Shown here: in pieces, positions 28,192 through 37,561 of the stretch
Layout of the letters: every line of letters begins with the position of its first letter
How positions within the stretch are numbered: the stretch's first letter is position 1
NCBI GenBank assembly: GCA_024644945.1
Contig: JAHEGU010000007.1
Coordinates: forward strand, 40,035 to 104,034
DNA length: 64,000 nt
From: Gammaproteobacteria bacterium
GTDB taxonomy: Bacteria > Pseudomonadota > Gammaproteobacteria > Arenicellales > Poriferihabitantaceae
Direction: 5' to 3'
Notes under the pieces: generated by a model
What the model was told of the DNA's origin: nothing
The model's input: only the letters and a program-made list of their open reading frames with translations
Databases searched by the model: none
Program-made: the position numbers and the translations under genes

Positions 28192-29001
28192 GTGGATTTT
28201 TCTCTGATACTCTTTATCTTTCTCGTGGTGACGGGGGTGATTTCCCTGGCCTATCGGTTGATGGTTGAAAACCGTGGATCGACTGTGATTGAGCAAGCGG
28301 CCATCGTGACAAAAGGAGATAGCACTGAGTCACATCAACCTATTCTGGTTGAATATGCTCGAGCGCTGTTCCCAGTTATTCTGATAGTATTTGTACTGCG
28401 ATCATTTGTGGTTGAGCCGTTCCGAATCCCATCGGGGTCGATGCTGCCAAGTTTACATATTGGCGATTTTATTCTAGTGAATAAATTTAAATACGGTATC
28501 CGGTTGCCCATCGTTAACCAGAAAATTCTTGATTTAAGTGCGCCTGAACGTGGAGATGTGATGGTGTTTCGATTTCCCAATAATCCAAAGCTCAACTTCA
28601 TCAAAAGAGTGGTTGGCTTGCCGGGGGATAAAATTGCTTATGTAGACAAGAAGCTGTATGTAAACGGAACGATGGTGAATGTGATCGAAGATGGCGAATA
28701 TGCCTATCAGGAAATCAGCAACCGCGGACATAGTGCGGACCAGTTTCTGGAGACCATAGACGCCTCGACGCACACCATTTTGATCGATGGTAGGATCCGA
28801 AAAATCGATATGGAGGTTGAGGTGCCCGAAGGGCATTACTTTGTAATGGGAGATAACCGCGACCATAGTAACGATAGCCGTTCCTGGCGATTCGTGCCAG
28901 AAGAAAATGTCGTGGGCAAGGCGTTTTTCATATGGTTCAGCTGGAAGAGCGCCACAGGTGGAGGGGTTGACTGGGGTAGAATAGGGAATAGTATTCTTTA
29001 A
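28192..29001 (+). CDS. lepB: Signal peptidase I
   Basis: Removes signal peptides from exported proteins at the outer face of the inner membrane. GTG start, two N-terminal membrane segments (about 3-22 and 58-74), then the catalytic serine in IPSGSMLPSL (S83), general-base lysine in FIKRVVGLPGD (K138), and the GDNRDHSNDSR box. 269 residues; shorter than the E. coli enzyme. Confidence 0.96.
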   Translation: MDFSLILFIFLVVTGVISLAYRLMVENRGSTVIEQAAIVTKGDSTESHQPILVEYARALFPVILIVFVLRSFVVEPFRIPSGSMLPSLHIGDFILVNKFKYGIRLPIVNQKILDLSAPERGDVMVFRFPNNPKLNFIKRVVGLPGDKIAYVDKKLYVNGTMVNVIEDGEYAYQEISNRGHSADQFLETIDASTHTILIDGRIRKIDMEVEVPEGHYFVMGDNRDHSNDSRSWRFVPEENVVGKAFFIWFSWKSATGGGVDWGRIGNSIL

Positions 29002-29032
29002 CCGGTCGGGATACGTGGGTGTTCTCGACCGG
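29002..29032 (+). other. Stem-loop in lepB-DUF4845 spacer
   Basis: CCGGTCG (29002-29008) pairs with CGACCGG (29026-29032) with a 17-base loop, immediately after the lepB stop. There is no T-run, so an RNA-processing or attenuating role is more likely than full termination. Confidence 0.4.
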
Positions 29033-29070
29033 CTTAATGCTGACAAGAAATAAATCAGAGAGAAAGACTA

Positions 29071-29451
29071 ATGCGAAAACAACGAGGTTTATCAGTTTGG
29101 GGTTTTATCTGGGCTTCAATATTAGTTATCTGTATTTTAGTTCTTGGTATGAGATCGGTACCGCCATATTTAGCTAACCAAAAGATCAATAATGCTCTCA
29201 ATCTGTTGGCGGAAGAAGGAGATGTTATGACAGCAACGAGAATTACACTTCTACGAAAAATGAAGCGCAGGCTCAACATCGACTATGCGGATACGTACGT
29301 TGATCTGGATAAGGCTTTTACCATTAAGAATGTAAAAGGCGGCCGTGAAATGTCGGTTAACTATGAAGTGTTAGTGCCTGTCGCATATAATGCATACCTA
29401 TTGTTCGACTTCAAAAATGAGATTTTGGTAACAAAGAATCCTAATGAGTGA
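29071..29451 (+). CDS. DUF4845 domain-containing membrane-anchored protein
   Basis: A 126-residue protein with a pilin-like N-terminal hydrophobic helix (RGLSVWGFIWASILVICILV) and a short periplasmic domain (SVPPYLANQKINNAL). DUF4845 genes typically lie between lepB and rnc in gammaproteobacteria, as here; function unknown. The GAGAGAAAG purine tract precedes the ATG. It overlaps rnc by eight bases. Confidence 0.88.
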   Translation: MRKQRGLSVWGFIWASILVICILVLGMRSVPPYLANQKINNALNLLAEEGDVMTATRITLLRKMKRRLNIDYADTYVDLDKAFTIKNVKGGREMSVNYEVLVPVAYNAYLLFDFKNEILVTKNPNE

Positions 29452-30118
29452 TGTAGGACGATTTGAGACTCGCATAGACTATATATTTAATGATCAGGAC
29501 CTGCTGCGCAGGTCTCTGACTCATCGTAGTTTCCGAAAAAAGAATAACGAACGGCTGGAGTTTCTGGGCGACAGTATTCTCGGCTTCGTTATCGCGGAAT
29601 CTCTCTATCATCAGTTTCCCAGAGCACCCGAGGGCGATCTCACAAAGATGCGCGCCCGCCTTGTGCGGCAAAGTACGCTCGCTGAACTTGCACGCAAACT
29701 CGGTATCAAAGAATTTCTTATTCTTGGCGAAGGCGAGTTAAAAGGCGGTGGTGCTGAACGCGACTCTATTTTGTCGGACGCGATTGAAGCAGTGTTTGGG
29801 GCGGTTTACCTGGATGGTGGATTCAGGAACGCTAAGACCATTGTGCTGAAGTTATTTTCGGAGAAGCTTATCGAGATCAACGCTGAAGATCTTAAGGACA
29901 ATAAGACGAAACTGCAGGAGATGCTGCAAAAGTCCGAAAAACCGCTGCCGGTGTATGAGGTCATGAATAAATGCGGAGAGGCGCACGATCTTACATTCGA
30001 AGTGAAGTGTGAGATCGAACACTCGGCCAGTCCATTTATTGCAGAGGGGAGAAGTCGCCGAATTGCCGAACAGAATGCGGCGGATCTGGCGATCAGAGCG
30101 TTGACTAAACCGACCTAG
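29444..30118 (+). CDS. rnc: Ribonuclease III
   Basis: Cleaves double-stranded RNA, including rRNA precursors. The RNase III signature NERLEFLGDSILGFV is intact, the second acidic cluster is in DAIEAVFGAVYLDGG, and a double-stranded RNA binding domain occupies about 155-222. 224 residues is normal. Its ATG lies inside the end of DUF4845. Confidence 0.97.
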   Translation: MSDVGRFETRIDYIFNDQDLLRRSLTHRSFRKKNNERLEFLGDSILGFVIAESLYHQFPRAPEGDLTKMRARLVRQSTLAELARKLGIKEFLILGEGELKGGGAERDSILSDAIEAVFGAVYLDGGFRNAKTIVLKLFSEKLIEINAEDLKDNKTKLQEMLQKSEKPLPVYEVMNKCGEAHDLTFEVKCEIEHSASPFIAEGRSRRIAEQNAADLAIRALTKPT

Positions 30119-30226
30119 ACAACGGTCAATTGATCACGTCACTTTAACCGGTGTGTACGGTTTCAGTCATGCATATGGCTTTCTTATAGAAGTGCCCCAT
30201 TTCAGGCACTTTAATTATCACTGCTT

Positions 30227-31126
30227 ATGAATCAATCCCACCGGTTTGGTTTTATTACCTTTGCGGGACCGCCAAATGCAGGTAAATCTACGCTAATTAA
30301 TCTCCTCGTAGGTCGGAAAATTTCGATCACGTCCCGGCGACCGCAGACAACGCGTCATCGTGTGTTGGGAATCAAAACTTTGCCCGATGCGCAGCTGGTA
30401 TTTGTTGACACTCCAGGCCTTCATCACGACGAGAAGAAAAGCCTGAACCGGATGATCAACCGAACCGCGATTAACAGTCTGATTGACGTCGATCTGGTTG
30501 TATTCATGATTGACCACAGAGGTTGGACGCCAGCGATCGTAAAATCTCTTCGACAGGTTATTTCTCGGGGTGTGCCGGTGATGCTGGCGATCAATAAAAT
30601 CGATACGCTTAAGAATAAATCCCGATTACTGCCTTTGATTCATGAAAGTACTAATTTGCATGATTTTGTCGAAATTGTCCCGATTTCTGCAAGAAAGATG
30701 GAAGATACCAGTGACTTTCTCAATACACTGATTTCGCATTTGCCTGAAGGTCCCCCGGGATTTCCTGCCGAACAGCTAAGCGATCGCAGTGACCGATTTA
30801 TCGCTTCAGAGTTAGTCCGAGAGCAAACCTTTCATTTGCTGGGTGAGGAGCTTCCCTATGAATCTGCGGTTGAAGTCACGCGTTTCGATCAATCCGATCC
30901 CGACTACTGGAAAATTGATATGGTCATCTGGGTAGACAAGGAAAGTCAGAAATCTATAGTCATTGGAAAGCAAGGTGCGCGTTTGAAAATAATAGGAACT
31001 CGCGCCCGCAGCGCTATGGAAAAGACGTTCGGTACGCGTATTTACTTGAACCTTTGGGTCAAGCATCGCAAAGGATGGGCTGACAACGCCAGTATTGTGA
31101 AGTCGCTTGGCTATGGTGAAGAATAA
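30227..31126 (+). CDS. era: GTPase Era
   Basis: Helps 16S rRNA maturation and 30S assembly. G motifs: GPPNAGKST (G1), DTPG (G3), NKID (G4); the C-terminal KH domain has IGKQGARLKIIGTRAR. 299 residues. Located 108 bp after rnc, so not translationally coupled. Confidence 0.97.
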   Translation: MNQSHRFGFITFAGPPNAGKSTLINLLVGRKISITSRRPQTTRHRVLGIKTLPDAQLVFVDTPGLHHDEKKSLNRMINRTAINSLIDVDLVVFMIDHRGWTPAIVKSLRQVISRGVPVMLAINKIDTLKNKSRLLPLIHESTNLHDFVEIVPISARKMEDTSDFLNTLISHLPEGPPGFPAEQLSDRSDRFIASELVREQTFHLLGEELPYESAVEVTRFDQSDPDYWKIDMVIWVDKESQKSIVIGKQGARLKIIGTRARSAMEKTFGTRIYLNLWVKHRKGWADNASIVKSLGYGEE

Positions 31127-31154
31127 TTACATGCGAGTGAGCTAGGATAAAAGT

Positions 31155-31892
31155 ATGAAGAACCATCACGAACCAGGTTATGTTCTGCACACCCGTCCCT
31201 ATACGGAAAGTAGTCTGTTGCTGGATGTCTTTTGTCGGCAATTTGGCAGATTCATGCTGCTTGCGAAAGGTGCGCGTCGTCAAAAATCCGGAATGCGTGG
31301 AGTGCTGATGCCCTTCAAACCGCTGCTGCTCAGTTGGGCTGGAAAAGGACAATTACCGATTCTGACGGCAGCGGAATCTCAGGGCCATTTGAGCGACATG
31401 CTAGGTAAACAATTACATGCCGCGTACTATGCTAACGAGTTGATTCTCAAATTACTGCATCGATTCGATGCACATCAGGATTTGTATGATTCCTATGACC
31501 ACACTGTGCGTACTTTGACTGAGGGAGAGGACGCAGGAACGTTACTGAGAGTGTTTGAGAAAAGTCTGCTGCAGGAAATCGGCTTTGGTCTTATTCTTGA
31601 CCATGATGTTGAAACCGGTGAAGGAATTAATGAAACCGCTAACTACCGCTATGTCCCGCAGTTCGGTCCGGTAGTGACCGAAGTGGCGAATGAAAACGGG
31701 ATGCAGGTCAGCGGCCAGACATTAATTGCAATGCGAGAAGAGTGTTTCAAAACATCAGAATCGAGACAGCAGGCAAGAATTTTGACGCGCAATCTGATAA
31801 CCCAGCAGCTCGGCGGACGAGAACTTCGCTGTCGAAAAGTGATGAACCAGATCCTTAGATATAGTGATAGGCGTGTGAATGGCCGGAGCTGA
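31155..31892 (+). CDS. recO: DNA repair protein RecO
   Basis: Mediates RecA loading in the RecFOR pathway. The N-terminal OB fold reads GYVLHTRPYTESSLLLDVFCR; the helical C-terminal domain follows. 245 residues is normal. In many relatives pdxJ follows recO; here an unrelated methyltransferase begins 160 bp on. Confidence 0.93.
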   Translation: MKNHHEPGYVLHTRPYTESSLLLDVFCRQFGRFMLLAKGARRQKSGMRGVLMPFKPLLLSWAGKGQLPILTAAESQGHLSDMLGKQLHAAYYANELILKLLHRFDAHQDLYDSYDHTVRTLTEGEDAGTLLRVFEKSLLQEIGFGLILDHDVETGEGINETANYRYVPQFGPVVTEVANENGMQVSGQTLIAMREECFKTSESRQQARILTRNLITQQLGGRELRCRKVMNQILRYSDRRVNGRS

Positions 31893-32052
31893 CCGGACTG
31901 ACTTAGTTATACTGAGTTAATTCAGAATCTAAAGCCGGTCATTCCGGTGAAATCCCGAAGCTCTTGAAAACTACGACGGTACTGATTTAAGCTGGGCGCA
32001 ACGTTTCCTCCACACTTTTCCGGCAGCATCAGGGCCGATTGAGAGTTTAGTT

Positions 32053-32835
32053 ATGATTGATACTCACGAAGAAGAATATAATCAAAACGTAACCGCCATG
32101 CTGGAACTCTTATGGGGCAAAGGTTTTATGGCCCCAGGCGGAGAAGGAAACGTTAAACGCATCTTAGAAGGGCTGGATCTAACGGAAAAAAGGGTGCTCG
32201 AAATTGGATCCGGTCTAGGTGGTGGCGCGTTATTGATGGCTAAACAATATGGTGCTCAAGTAATAGGACTTGAAGTCGAGGCGCCTCTTGTGGATCGTGC
32301 GCGAGAGTATGCTTCAGAAGCGAAATTAGATCATAGAGTAGAGTTTAGACTGGTAGATCCCGGTCCACTCGACATAGATAATGACAGCGTTGATGTCGTT
32401 TACAGTAGTGGAGTGTTTATCCATATCGCGGACAAACCATCTATGTTTCGTGATGTACTTCGTGTGTTGAAACCGGGTGGCTTATTAGCGGCGTACGATT
32501 GGCTGAAAGGGCCAGGAGAACTTAGCGAAGCCATGCACGAGTGGATGCGGCTAGAAGAACTTACCTTCTATCTGGATACTCTGGAAAACTATTCGCTAAT
32601 GCTGCGGGATGCCGGTTTTAAAGAAGTGAAAACTACAGACGCTTCGAGCTGGTATACGACTGAAGCGCGGAGGGAGTATGAACAGATGAAAGGGCCTCTA
32701 TACGATCCGATTACGGATTTGGTGGGAGAAGAAAAGCGCGATCACTTTCTCGAAGACTGGGCTGCAATGGTGGGAGTGCTCGAAGCTGGAGAGCTTCGGA
32801 GTGGATATTTCAGTGCGCGAAATCCGCTATCCTAA
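32053..32835 (+). CDS. Class I SAM-dependent methyltransferase (phosphoethanolamine N-methyltransferase-like)
   Basis: A 260-residue cytoplasmic enzyme. The SAM-binding glycine loop is VLEIGSGLGGGALLMAK near 47-63, the acidic end of strand 2 is VIGLEVEAP, and DVVYSSGVFIHI is the post-II motif. The GxGLGGG loop and overall layout resemble plant and nematode phosphoethanolamine methyltransferases and small amine methyltransferases. Substrate unassigned. AGGA-type ribosome site is not evident. Adjacent to the HHH protein gene with a 34-bp gap. Confidence 0.8.
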   Translation: MIDTHEEEYNQNVTAMLELLWGKGFMAPGGEGNVKRILEGLDLTEKRVLEIGSGLGGGALLMAKQYGAQVIGLEVEAPLVDRAREYASEAKLDHRVEFRLVDPGPLDIDNDSVDVVYSSGVFIHIADKPSMFRDVLRVLKPGGLLAAYDWLKGPGELSEAMHEWMRLEELTFYLDTLENYSLMLRDAGFKEVKTTDASSWYTTEARREYEQMKGPLYDPITDLVGEEKRDHFLEDWAAMVGVLEAGELRSGYFSARNPLS

Positions 32836-32869
32836 TAAGCCGTAGGAACTGATCGGTCAGAGCAGATCG

Positions 32870-33721
32870 ATGAAGAACCAAGAAATTGTAACGATGCTGC
32901 GCGAAATCGCTGATCTACTGGAGCAGCAAAAGGCAAATCCGTTTCGGGTGAATGCTTATCGTCGCGCGGCAATGACTATTGAAGAAATGGATTGCCCGAT
33001 TACTGAGGTAATTCATCGAAATGGGTATACAGGTTTGACTGATTTGCCGGGAATCGGTGAAGGAATTGCCCGTTCAATCGTTGAATTCGCAGCGACCGGA
33101 CACATGAGTCGTCTCGAAAGCCTGAGGGCAGGAAGCGACCCAATTGCCATATTTCAAAAAATTCCTGGCGTAGGTGTCAAGCTATCACATCGTATAGTGG
33201 AAATTCTTCACATTGATACGTTGGAAGCGTTAGAGGTCGCTGCGCACAATGGTCGTCTAATAAAGGTACCAGGATTTAGTGAAAACAAAGTAAATATGGT
33301 TAATGCCTGGTTGGCACAAGTGCTTGGCCGTGGTCGACAAATTGAAAAAGGCACCACCGGCGTAGTTGAACCACCGGTTAAGCTATTACTATATATAGAT
33401 CGCCAGTATCGTGATAAGTCAGGCCTCAAGGCGTTGCCGAAAATTGCGCCTAAAAGGTTCAATCCTAGTGGCAAGAAATGGCTTCCAATAATGCATAAAT
33501 CCAAGGACGAATGGCACTTCACCGCATTATTTTCCAACACGGCAAGAGCCCATCAATTAGGGCATACCCGGGACTGGGTAATTATTTACTTCTACGACAA
33601 AAAACATCATGAGGGACAACACACGGTCGTTACCGAAACCAAGGGGCCACTGATTGGAAGAAGAGTGGTTCGTGGTCGTGAGGACGAGTGCATGGAACTC
33701 TATTTCGATCGAGTAGGGTAA
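32870..33721 (+). CDS. Helix-hairpin-helix protein, PolX N-terminal-like, lacking polymerase domain
   Basis: Residues 1-155 resemble the 8-kDa and HhH region of family X DNA polymerases: LREIADLLEQQKANPFRVNAY, DLPGIGEGIARSIVEF, KIPGVGVKLSHRIVE and LIKVPGFSENK. No nucleotidyltransferase Asp triad or PHP domain follows. Instead residues 170-283 form a different conserved module (IAPKRFNPSGKKWLP, WHFTALFSNTARAHQLGHTR, DWVIIYFYDD-like). From memory, this module occurs with PolX-type HhH domains in other bacteria. Function is probably DNA binding or repair, unproven. Confidence 0.78.
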   Translation: MKNQEIVTMLREIADLLEQQKANPFRVNAYRRAAMTIEEMDCPITEVIHRNGYTGLTDLPGIGEGIARSIVEFAATGHMSRLESLRAGSDPIAIFQKIPGVGVKLSHRIVEILHIDTLEALEVAAHNGRLIKVPGFSENKVNMVNAWLAQVLGRGRQIEKGTTGVVEPPVKLLLYIDRQYRDKSGLKALPKIAPKRFNPSGKKWLPIMHKSKDEWHFTALFSNTARAHQLGHTRDWVIIYFYDKKHHEGQHTVVTETKGPLIGRRVVRGREDECMELYFDRVG

Positions 33722-33756
33722 CTACAATCACAGTTTGTAGTGGATACAAATTGTAG
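33722..33756. repeat. Nested inverted repeat downstream of the HHH gene
   Basis: Outer arms CTACAA (33722-33727) and TTGTAG (33751-33756) enclose inner arms TTTGTA (33734-33739) and TACAAA (33745-33750) with a GTGGA loop. It is AT-rich and lacks a T-run. It begins right after the HHH stop, so it may be a transcript end or an edge of the decayed transposon next to it. Confidence 0.4.
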
Positions 33757-33907
33757 AAACCCAAATCCTTTCTTTCGATCTAGAGTATAAGGTCAGATCA
33801 GGCCGGACAAATGGAAGAGCGGAGGTTCGCCAAAATAAGACAAACGGCTCAAAATTCTCCGAAGCTGCCATTAGGGCTATTTGGTTGAACTTGTGCGATC
33901 GGCTAAA

Positions 33908-34072
33908 TTTAAGGAAATCCTCGAACTTAAGCTGGACATAGCCCGGCGACGAACGGTCTGGGGCGGCCAGGGCATCTAATAATTCGGTGTAATAGGTTTT
34001 GACGAGCTGGCACAGCAGTGTCTGTCCGGGCCGTGTGGTGGAAGGCAGGCTGCTACTTTGGCAGGCTGGGTG
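33908..34072 (-). mobile_element. Decayed IS91-type transposase fragment
   Basis: In the gene-free gap between the HHH and cyclase genes, the minus strand is open from 34072 to 33728 without a start codon. Its first 55 codons contain RPGQTLLCQLVKTYYTELL and SPGYVQLKFEDFLK, which resemble from memory the N-terminus of IS91-family transposases (P-x-x-T-x-L-x-x-x-V, then Y-V-x-x-E-F-x-x-F/Y-L). The following zinc-binding CGxxxHGFxRxRC part is absent, replaced by unrelated codons. It is a dead fragment, not a mobile element capable of moving. The remaining 33757-33907 shows nothing recognisable. Confidence 0.5.
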
Positions 34073-34132
34073 TTAGCGGTAGATTGAGAAGGCGGCGGGT
34101 GTCTCGGGTAGAGTGGGTGCTTATTCAGAGCT

Positions 34133-36196
34133 TCACGTTTCCCTTAGAAGCTTCAGAACATCGCGTATGATCTCGGTCGTTTCCGTTCTGTCAGCAGGCG
34201 AAATATTATTTAAATTTATCGAGATACGCACACCATTTTTATTCACGGTCACCTCAGGCGTACTTCCTTCGACATTTTGTTGAAAGTGGTTTACGATATA
34301 ATTCCGGATCGGATTCTCGAACCCCTTCACAATTCTAGGCTGTCCTTCGACCGCAGTGATTTCATCCTGCACCAGAGAGAAGGTTTCATGTGCGATCACG
34401 ATCTCTCCGGGATTGGCAACGGTTTGCAAACGGGCGGCCAGATTGACTTCGTTTCCGATTATTGTGTAGTCCATTCGGTCCTCGCTGCCAAAGTTTCCGA
34501 CTGTGCAATACCCGGTATTGATGCCAATGCGAATTTGGAACGGTTTTTCAATGCCGCGACTGCGCCAGTCCTTTTGCAGCTCACCAATACGGCGTTGCAT
34601 CGCAATTGACATGTTAACACATGCGATTGCATCTTCCTGAGGCCCCCGACTTTCCGGGTCGCCAAAAAAGATCATGATCGCATCGCCGATGTACTTGTCG
34701 ATTGTCGCCCCATGTTCTAGCGCGATGTTTGACATTTCGGTCAGGTAATTGTTAAGCAGGCCCGTCAATTCCTCAGATTCAAGCTTGTCCGTAGTTTCTG
34801 TGAATCCGGCGATATCCGAAAACGCAACGGTCAGCTTTTTCCGTTTACTCGCGATTTCGACGCTTTGTTCACCACGGAAGATCGACGAATAGACCTGTGG
34901 CGATAGATACTTGGCCAGTTTTACTGATAGCCCTTCGAGCATGCTGTTTTTTTGCGTGACGGCCTTGTTGGCTTCTTCTGTACGCCGCTTTTCCTCGAGC
35001 AATGCCTGTTCAGATTGCTTTTGGTCGGTGATGTCGTTGTAAGTCGCAACCGTGCCGCCCTCGGCAGTTTTATATTCGGTTACTTCAATCCAAAAATCGT
35101 CACCATTGTGTTGCAGAAAGGCGCCTTTGGGATCGATATGCCGCGCCATACGTTCGGCAATCCAGTCGTCCTCCCGACCTTTCGCCTCGTGAATGTTGCC
35201 AGAGTAAGCAGCAGCTCTTACTACATTTATGAATGGTGTTCCCGGTTTGATTACCTCGTTTTCACCGGGATACATCAATTCCAGATAGCGCCGGTTCGAC
35301 AGCACGAACCGGTCATCCTGATCATAAAGCGAGAATCCTTCAGAGATACTTTCAATCGCGTCAATCAACCTCTGGCGCGCTTCGGCCACTTCGCGCAAAT
35401 TGTGTTCTTCGACTTCTACGGCGGTATCACGAAAAACGCCCAAGGCCCTGGCCATCTCAGCAACCTCATCATCACCAATCGGCTTTGGCAGTTCGGTACG
35501 CAACTCTCCACCCGCTATGGCCAGCATGGATTCGCTGAGCGCGGTAAGCCGGGTCACGAAATATCGGTCCACAACCAGCCAAGTAAACACCAGCAACATC
35601 ACCACTGTCAGACCTCCAATCACGATGCTGACAATGACAGGGCGGTTGTGAATCTCACGTTCGCGATCAACTGCGGATTGTAATTGCTTACGCAGATCCA
35701 GCGCCAAAAAGTTAAGTGCCTTGGAAAGATCAACCAATGCGGTGTCAGCAAAAATCGCGCGTTCCAGCATCGTGTCCATATCAACCTGCCCGCTTGCAAG
35801 TGCTGCCTTGGTCAGGTCCAGCTCCCGGTACAGATCACCAAATGCGGTGTCCACGGCCAGCAGGCTGTCGCTGGCGCCGATTTTCGCGTTTTCTGTTTGT
35901 CTTATGGCTCCAATGTGGACACTCAATTGTTCTAGCAGTGTGAGGATTGCACCCATGCCTTCCCCATCCGCGGTATTTGCGGACACGTAAAGAGACGGCA
36001 GTTTCTTGACCTCGATGCGAAGTTTCGCAACCAGGTCAACGGCAGCAAAATCGTCCTCAATTGTTTGATGCGCGTCCGATATAAAGGTGACGGCTGTCTG
36101 CAACTCTCGGATAAATACATTGACCAAGGCGATTTGCAACAAAAGCAAGCCAACCGGGACCGATATGGCCAGAAGCAGCTTGTTGCGAACGCGCAT
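34133..36196 (-). CDS. Class III adenylate cyclase with sensor, HAMP and PAS domains
   Basis: A 687-residue inner-membrane signalling enzyme. Helices at about 6-28 and 186-208 flank a 157-residue alpha-helical periplasmic domain. HAMP spans 209-262, PAS 275-390, then a linker helix and the catalytic domain at 455-640. Metal aspartates are D461 (AFSDIAGF) and D505. The adenine-selecting pair is K501 (DKYIGD) and D576 (MDYTIIG), with N585 and R589 in NLAARL completing the site. This set predicts cAMP rather than cGMP production. The gene follows, by 24 bp, a solute-binding protein gene on the same strand, which could supply the periplasmic ligand-bound partner. Confidence 0.87.
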   Translation of the reverse strand: MRVRNKLLLAISVPVGLLLLQIALVNVFIRELQTAVTFISDAHQTIEDDFAAVDLVAKLRIEVKKLPSLYVSANTADGEGMGAILTLLEQLSVHIGAIRQTENAKIGASDSLLAVDTAFGDLYRELDLTKAALASGQVDMDTMLERAIFADTALVDLSKALNFLALDLRKQLQSAVDREREIHNRPVIVSIVIGGLTVVMLLVFTWLVVDRYFVTRLTALSESMLAIAGGELRTELPKPIGDDEVAEMARALGVFRDTAVEVEEHNLREVAEARQRLIDAIESISEGFSLYDQDDRFVLSNRRYLELMYPGENEVIKPGTPFINVVRAAAYSGNIHEAKGREDDWIAERMARHIDPKGAFLQHNGDDFWIEVTEYKTAEGGTVATYNDITDQKQSEQALLEEKRRTEEANKAVTQKNSMLEGLSVKLAKYLSPQVYSSIFRGEQSVEIASKRKKLTVAFSDIAGFTETTDKLESEELTGLLNNYLTEMSNIALEHGATIDKYIGDAIMIFFGDPESRGPQEDAIACVNMSIAMQRRIGELQKDWRSRGIEKPFQIRIGINTGYCTVGNFGSEDRMDYTIIGNEVNLAARLQTVANPGEIVIAHETFSLVQDEITAVEGQPRIVKGFENPIRNYIVNHFQQNVEGSTPEVTVNKNGVRISINLNNISPADRTETTEIIRDVLKLLRET

Positions 36197-36220
36197 TTAC
36201 CTAGCCTCTTGGCGCAATGT

Positions 36221-37561
36221 CTAGATCTTTCCGGCTTGACGCCACTTTTCAAAGATCAACGTTATCGCGGTATCGGCCAGATCCATTGCCTCTTGCGCAC
36301 TAGACTTTCCTGCGACCACACTTGCAAACATCTCAGATACTATATGGTGGCTGAGAACCTCGTCCGTCGCAGCGTTGGAATAGCCGGGATAACCCAGATT
36401 TGTCAGGGTGGCCGGGACCTCCCGAAGCAAATCGTACCGGCCTGTACGACCGGGTATAGCGCTGATGATCTCATCCAATTCGGGCACCGCACCAGGAAAG
36501 CTGGGCATGTTTTGAAAGCCGCTTTTCTCCAGACCATCGCGAAAAGCCGCCACGTAATCGACCAAGAATTTTTTAGCGCCAATCATGTTCTGCGCGAACT
36601 TCCAGATTACAAAGGTGTTCGTCCCATATGCTGGTCCTGAACGCCCTGCTGGTCCTTCGGGAAGCAGCGCAAGGGCGAGGTTTGGTTCGACCAGCAATTG
36701 CTTGCTTTCAGCGGCACGGATGATCGACATCGTGTCAATCGTCAAACTCGCTGATCCCGCCAGCAATGCCTGATTGTTGGATGGCGGTGTCCAGCTCAAA
36801 ACCTCGGGCCGCATCGTTTCCTTGTAAAGGGCTTTGGCAAATTTCAACACGTCGAGCGTCTGGCCCGAGTAGAGCGAGGGTTGCCCGTCGCTGTTCTGAA
36901 TCGATGATCCAAACGCCGCCATAAGCGCCCGTTGGCTGTGTTCGGCATTGTGCTCCAGGCCAAAGCTGATCCCGACTGGAGCGTCATGCAGCAGTTTTAC
37001 CGCACGGCCAGCTTTGCGCAAATCGTCCCAGGTATCGGGCATTTTGCCAACAGCATCCCATATGTCCTTGCGATAGGTCACCAATGTAGGAAGGTAACTT
37101 GCGCAGAACCCGTGAAACCGTCGGGTGCGTGCGTTGAAACAGCTTTTTACTGCAAACGGATAGGCTTTACCGAACCTGTGTTCACATTCTTGAAAAATGT
37201 CACGATGGTCTATGACATGATCTTCTAGCGAAGGCCGCGGCGACAGAAAAAGCACAATGTCGTGACCTTGCCCGGCCTTGGCTTCAGCAGCAGCAAATTT
37301 TTCAATGTCCCCCATGCCGACATTGTCGACAACCACATCAGTATCATTTTGCCGACCCCATTCGGGGACAAAGACGTCATTGAACCACGTCTCATAGGCT
37401 GGAATGAAGTTTTTCCATCGCAATATACGAAGCGTCTTCGGGGAGGCAGCTCGTGCTGACTTTGCAAGGATTGCAGGGGCAAAACCGAAAGTTAGATACG
37501 CTGCGCCTGCCTGAAGAATACTTCGCCGCGATGCACTGCCGTTATGATTGTTGTCCAACAC
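36221..37561 (-). CDS. Tat-exported extracellular solute-binding protein (polyamine-type)
   Basis: A periplasmic binding protein of the spermidine/putrescine (family 1) type. The signal sequence has SRRSILQ followed by a hydrophobic stretch and AKSARA cleavage, indicating Tat export. Mature motifs include LRWKNFIPAYETWFND and GTNTFVIWKFAQNM. The frame extends to a TTG at 37588 and an ATG at 37576, but GAGGAT eight bases before the GTG at 37561 supports that start, giving 446 residues. No ABC permease or ATPase gene is nearby. The next gene, 24 bp on, is the HAMP-PAS adenylate cyclase, suggesting ligand sensing rather than uptake. Confidence 0.82.
   Translation of the reverse strand: MLDNNHNGSASRRSILQAGAAYLTFGFAPAILAKSARAASPKTLRILRWKNFIPAYETWFNDVFVPEWGRQNDTDVVVDNVGMGDIEKFAAAEAKAGQGHDIVLFLSPRPSLEDHVIDHRDIFQECEHRFGKAYPFAVKSCFNARTRRFHGFCASYLPTLVTYRKDIWDAVGKMPDTWDDLRKAGRAVKLLHDAPVGISFGLEHNAEHSQRALMAAFGSSIQNSDGQPSLYSGQTLDVLKFAKALYKETMRPEVLSWTPPSNNQALLAGSASLTIDTMSIIRAAESKQLLVEPNLALALLPEGPAGRSGPAYGTNTFVIWKFAQNMIGAKKFLVDYVAAFRDGLEKSGFQNMPSFPGAVPELDEIISAIPGRTGRYDLLREVPATLTNLGYPGYSNAATDEVLSHHIVSEMFASVVAGKSSAQEAMDLADTAITLIFEKWRQAGKI

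Noticed and set aside
34952..35683. Long plus-strand frame opposite the adenylate cyclase
   Set aside because: It lies wholly within a gene with intact domains on the other strand; the peptide has no recognisable motifs and no ribosome site.
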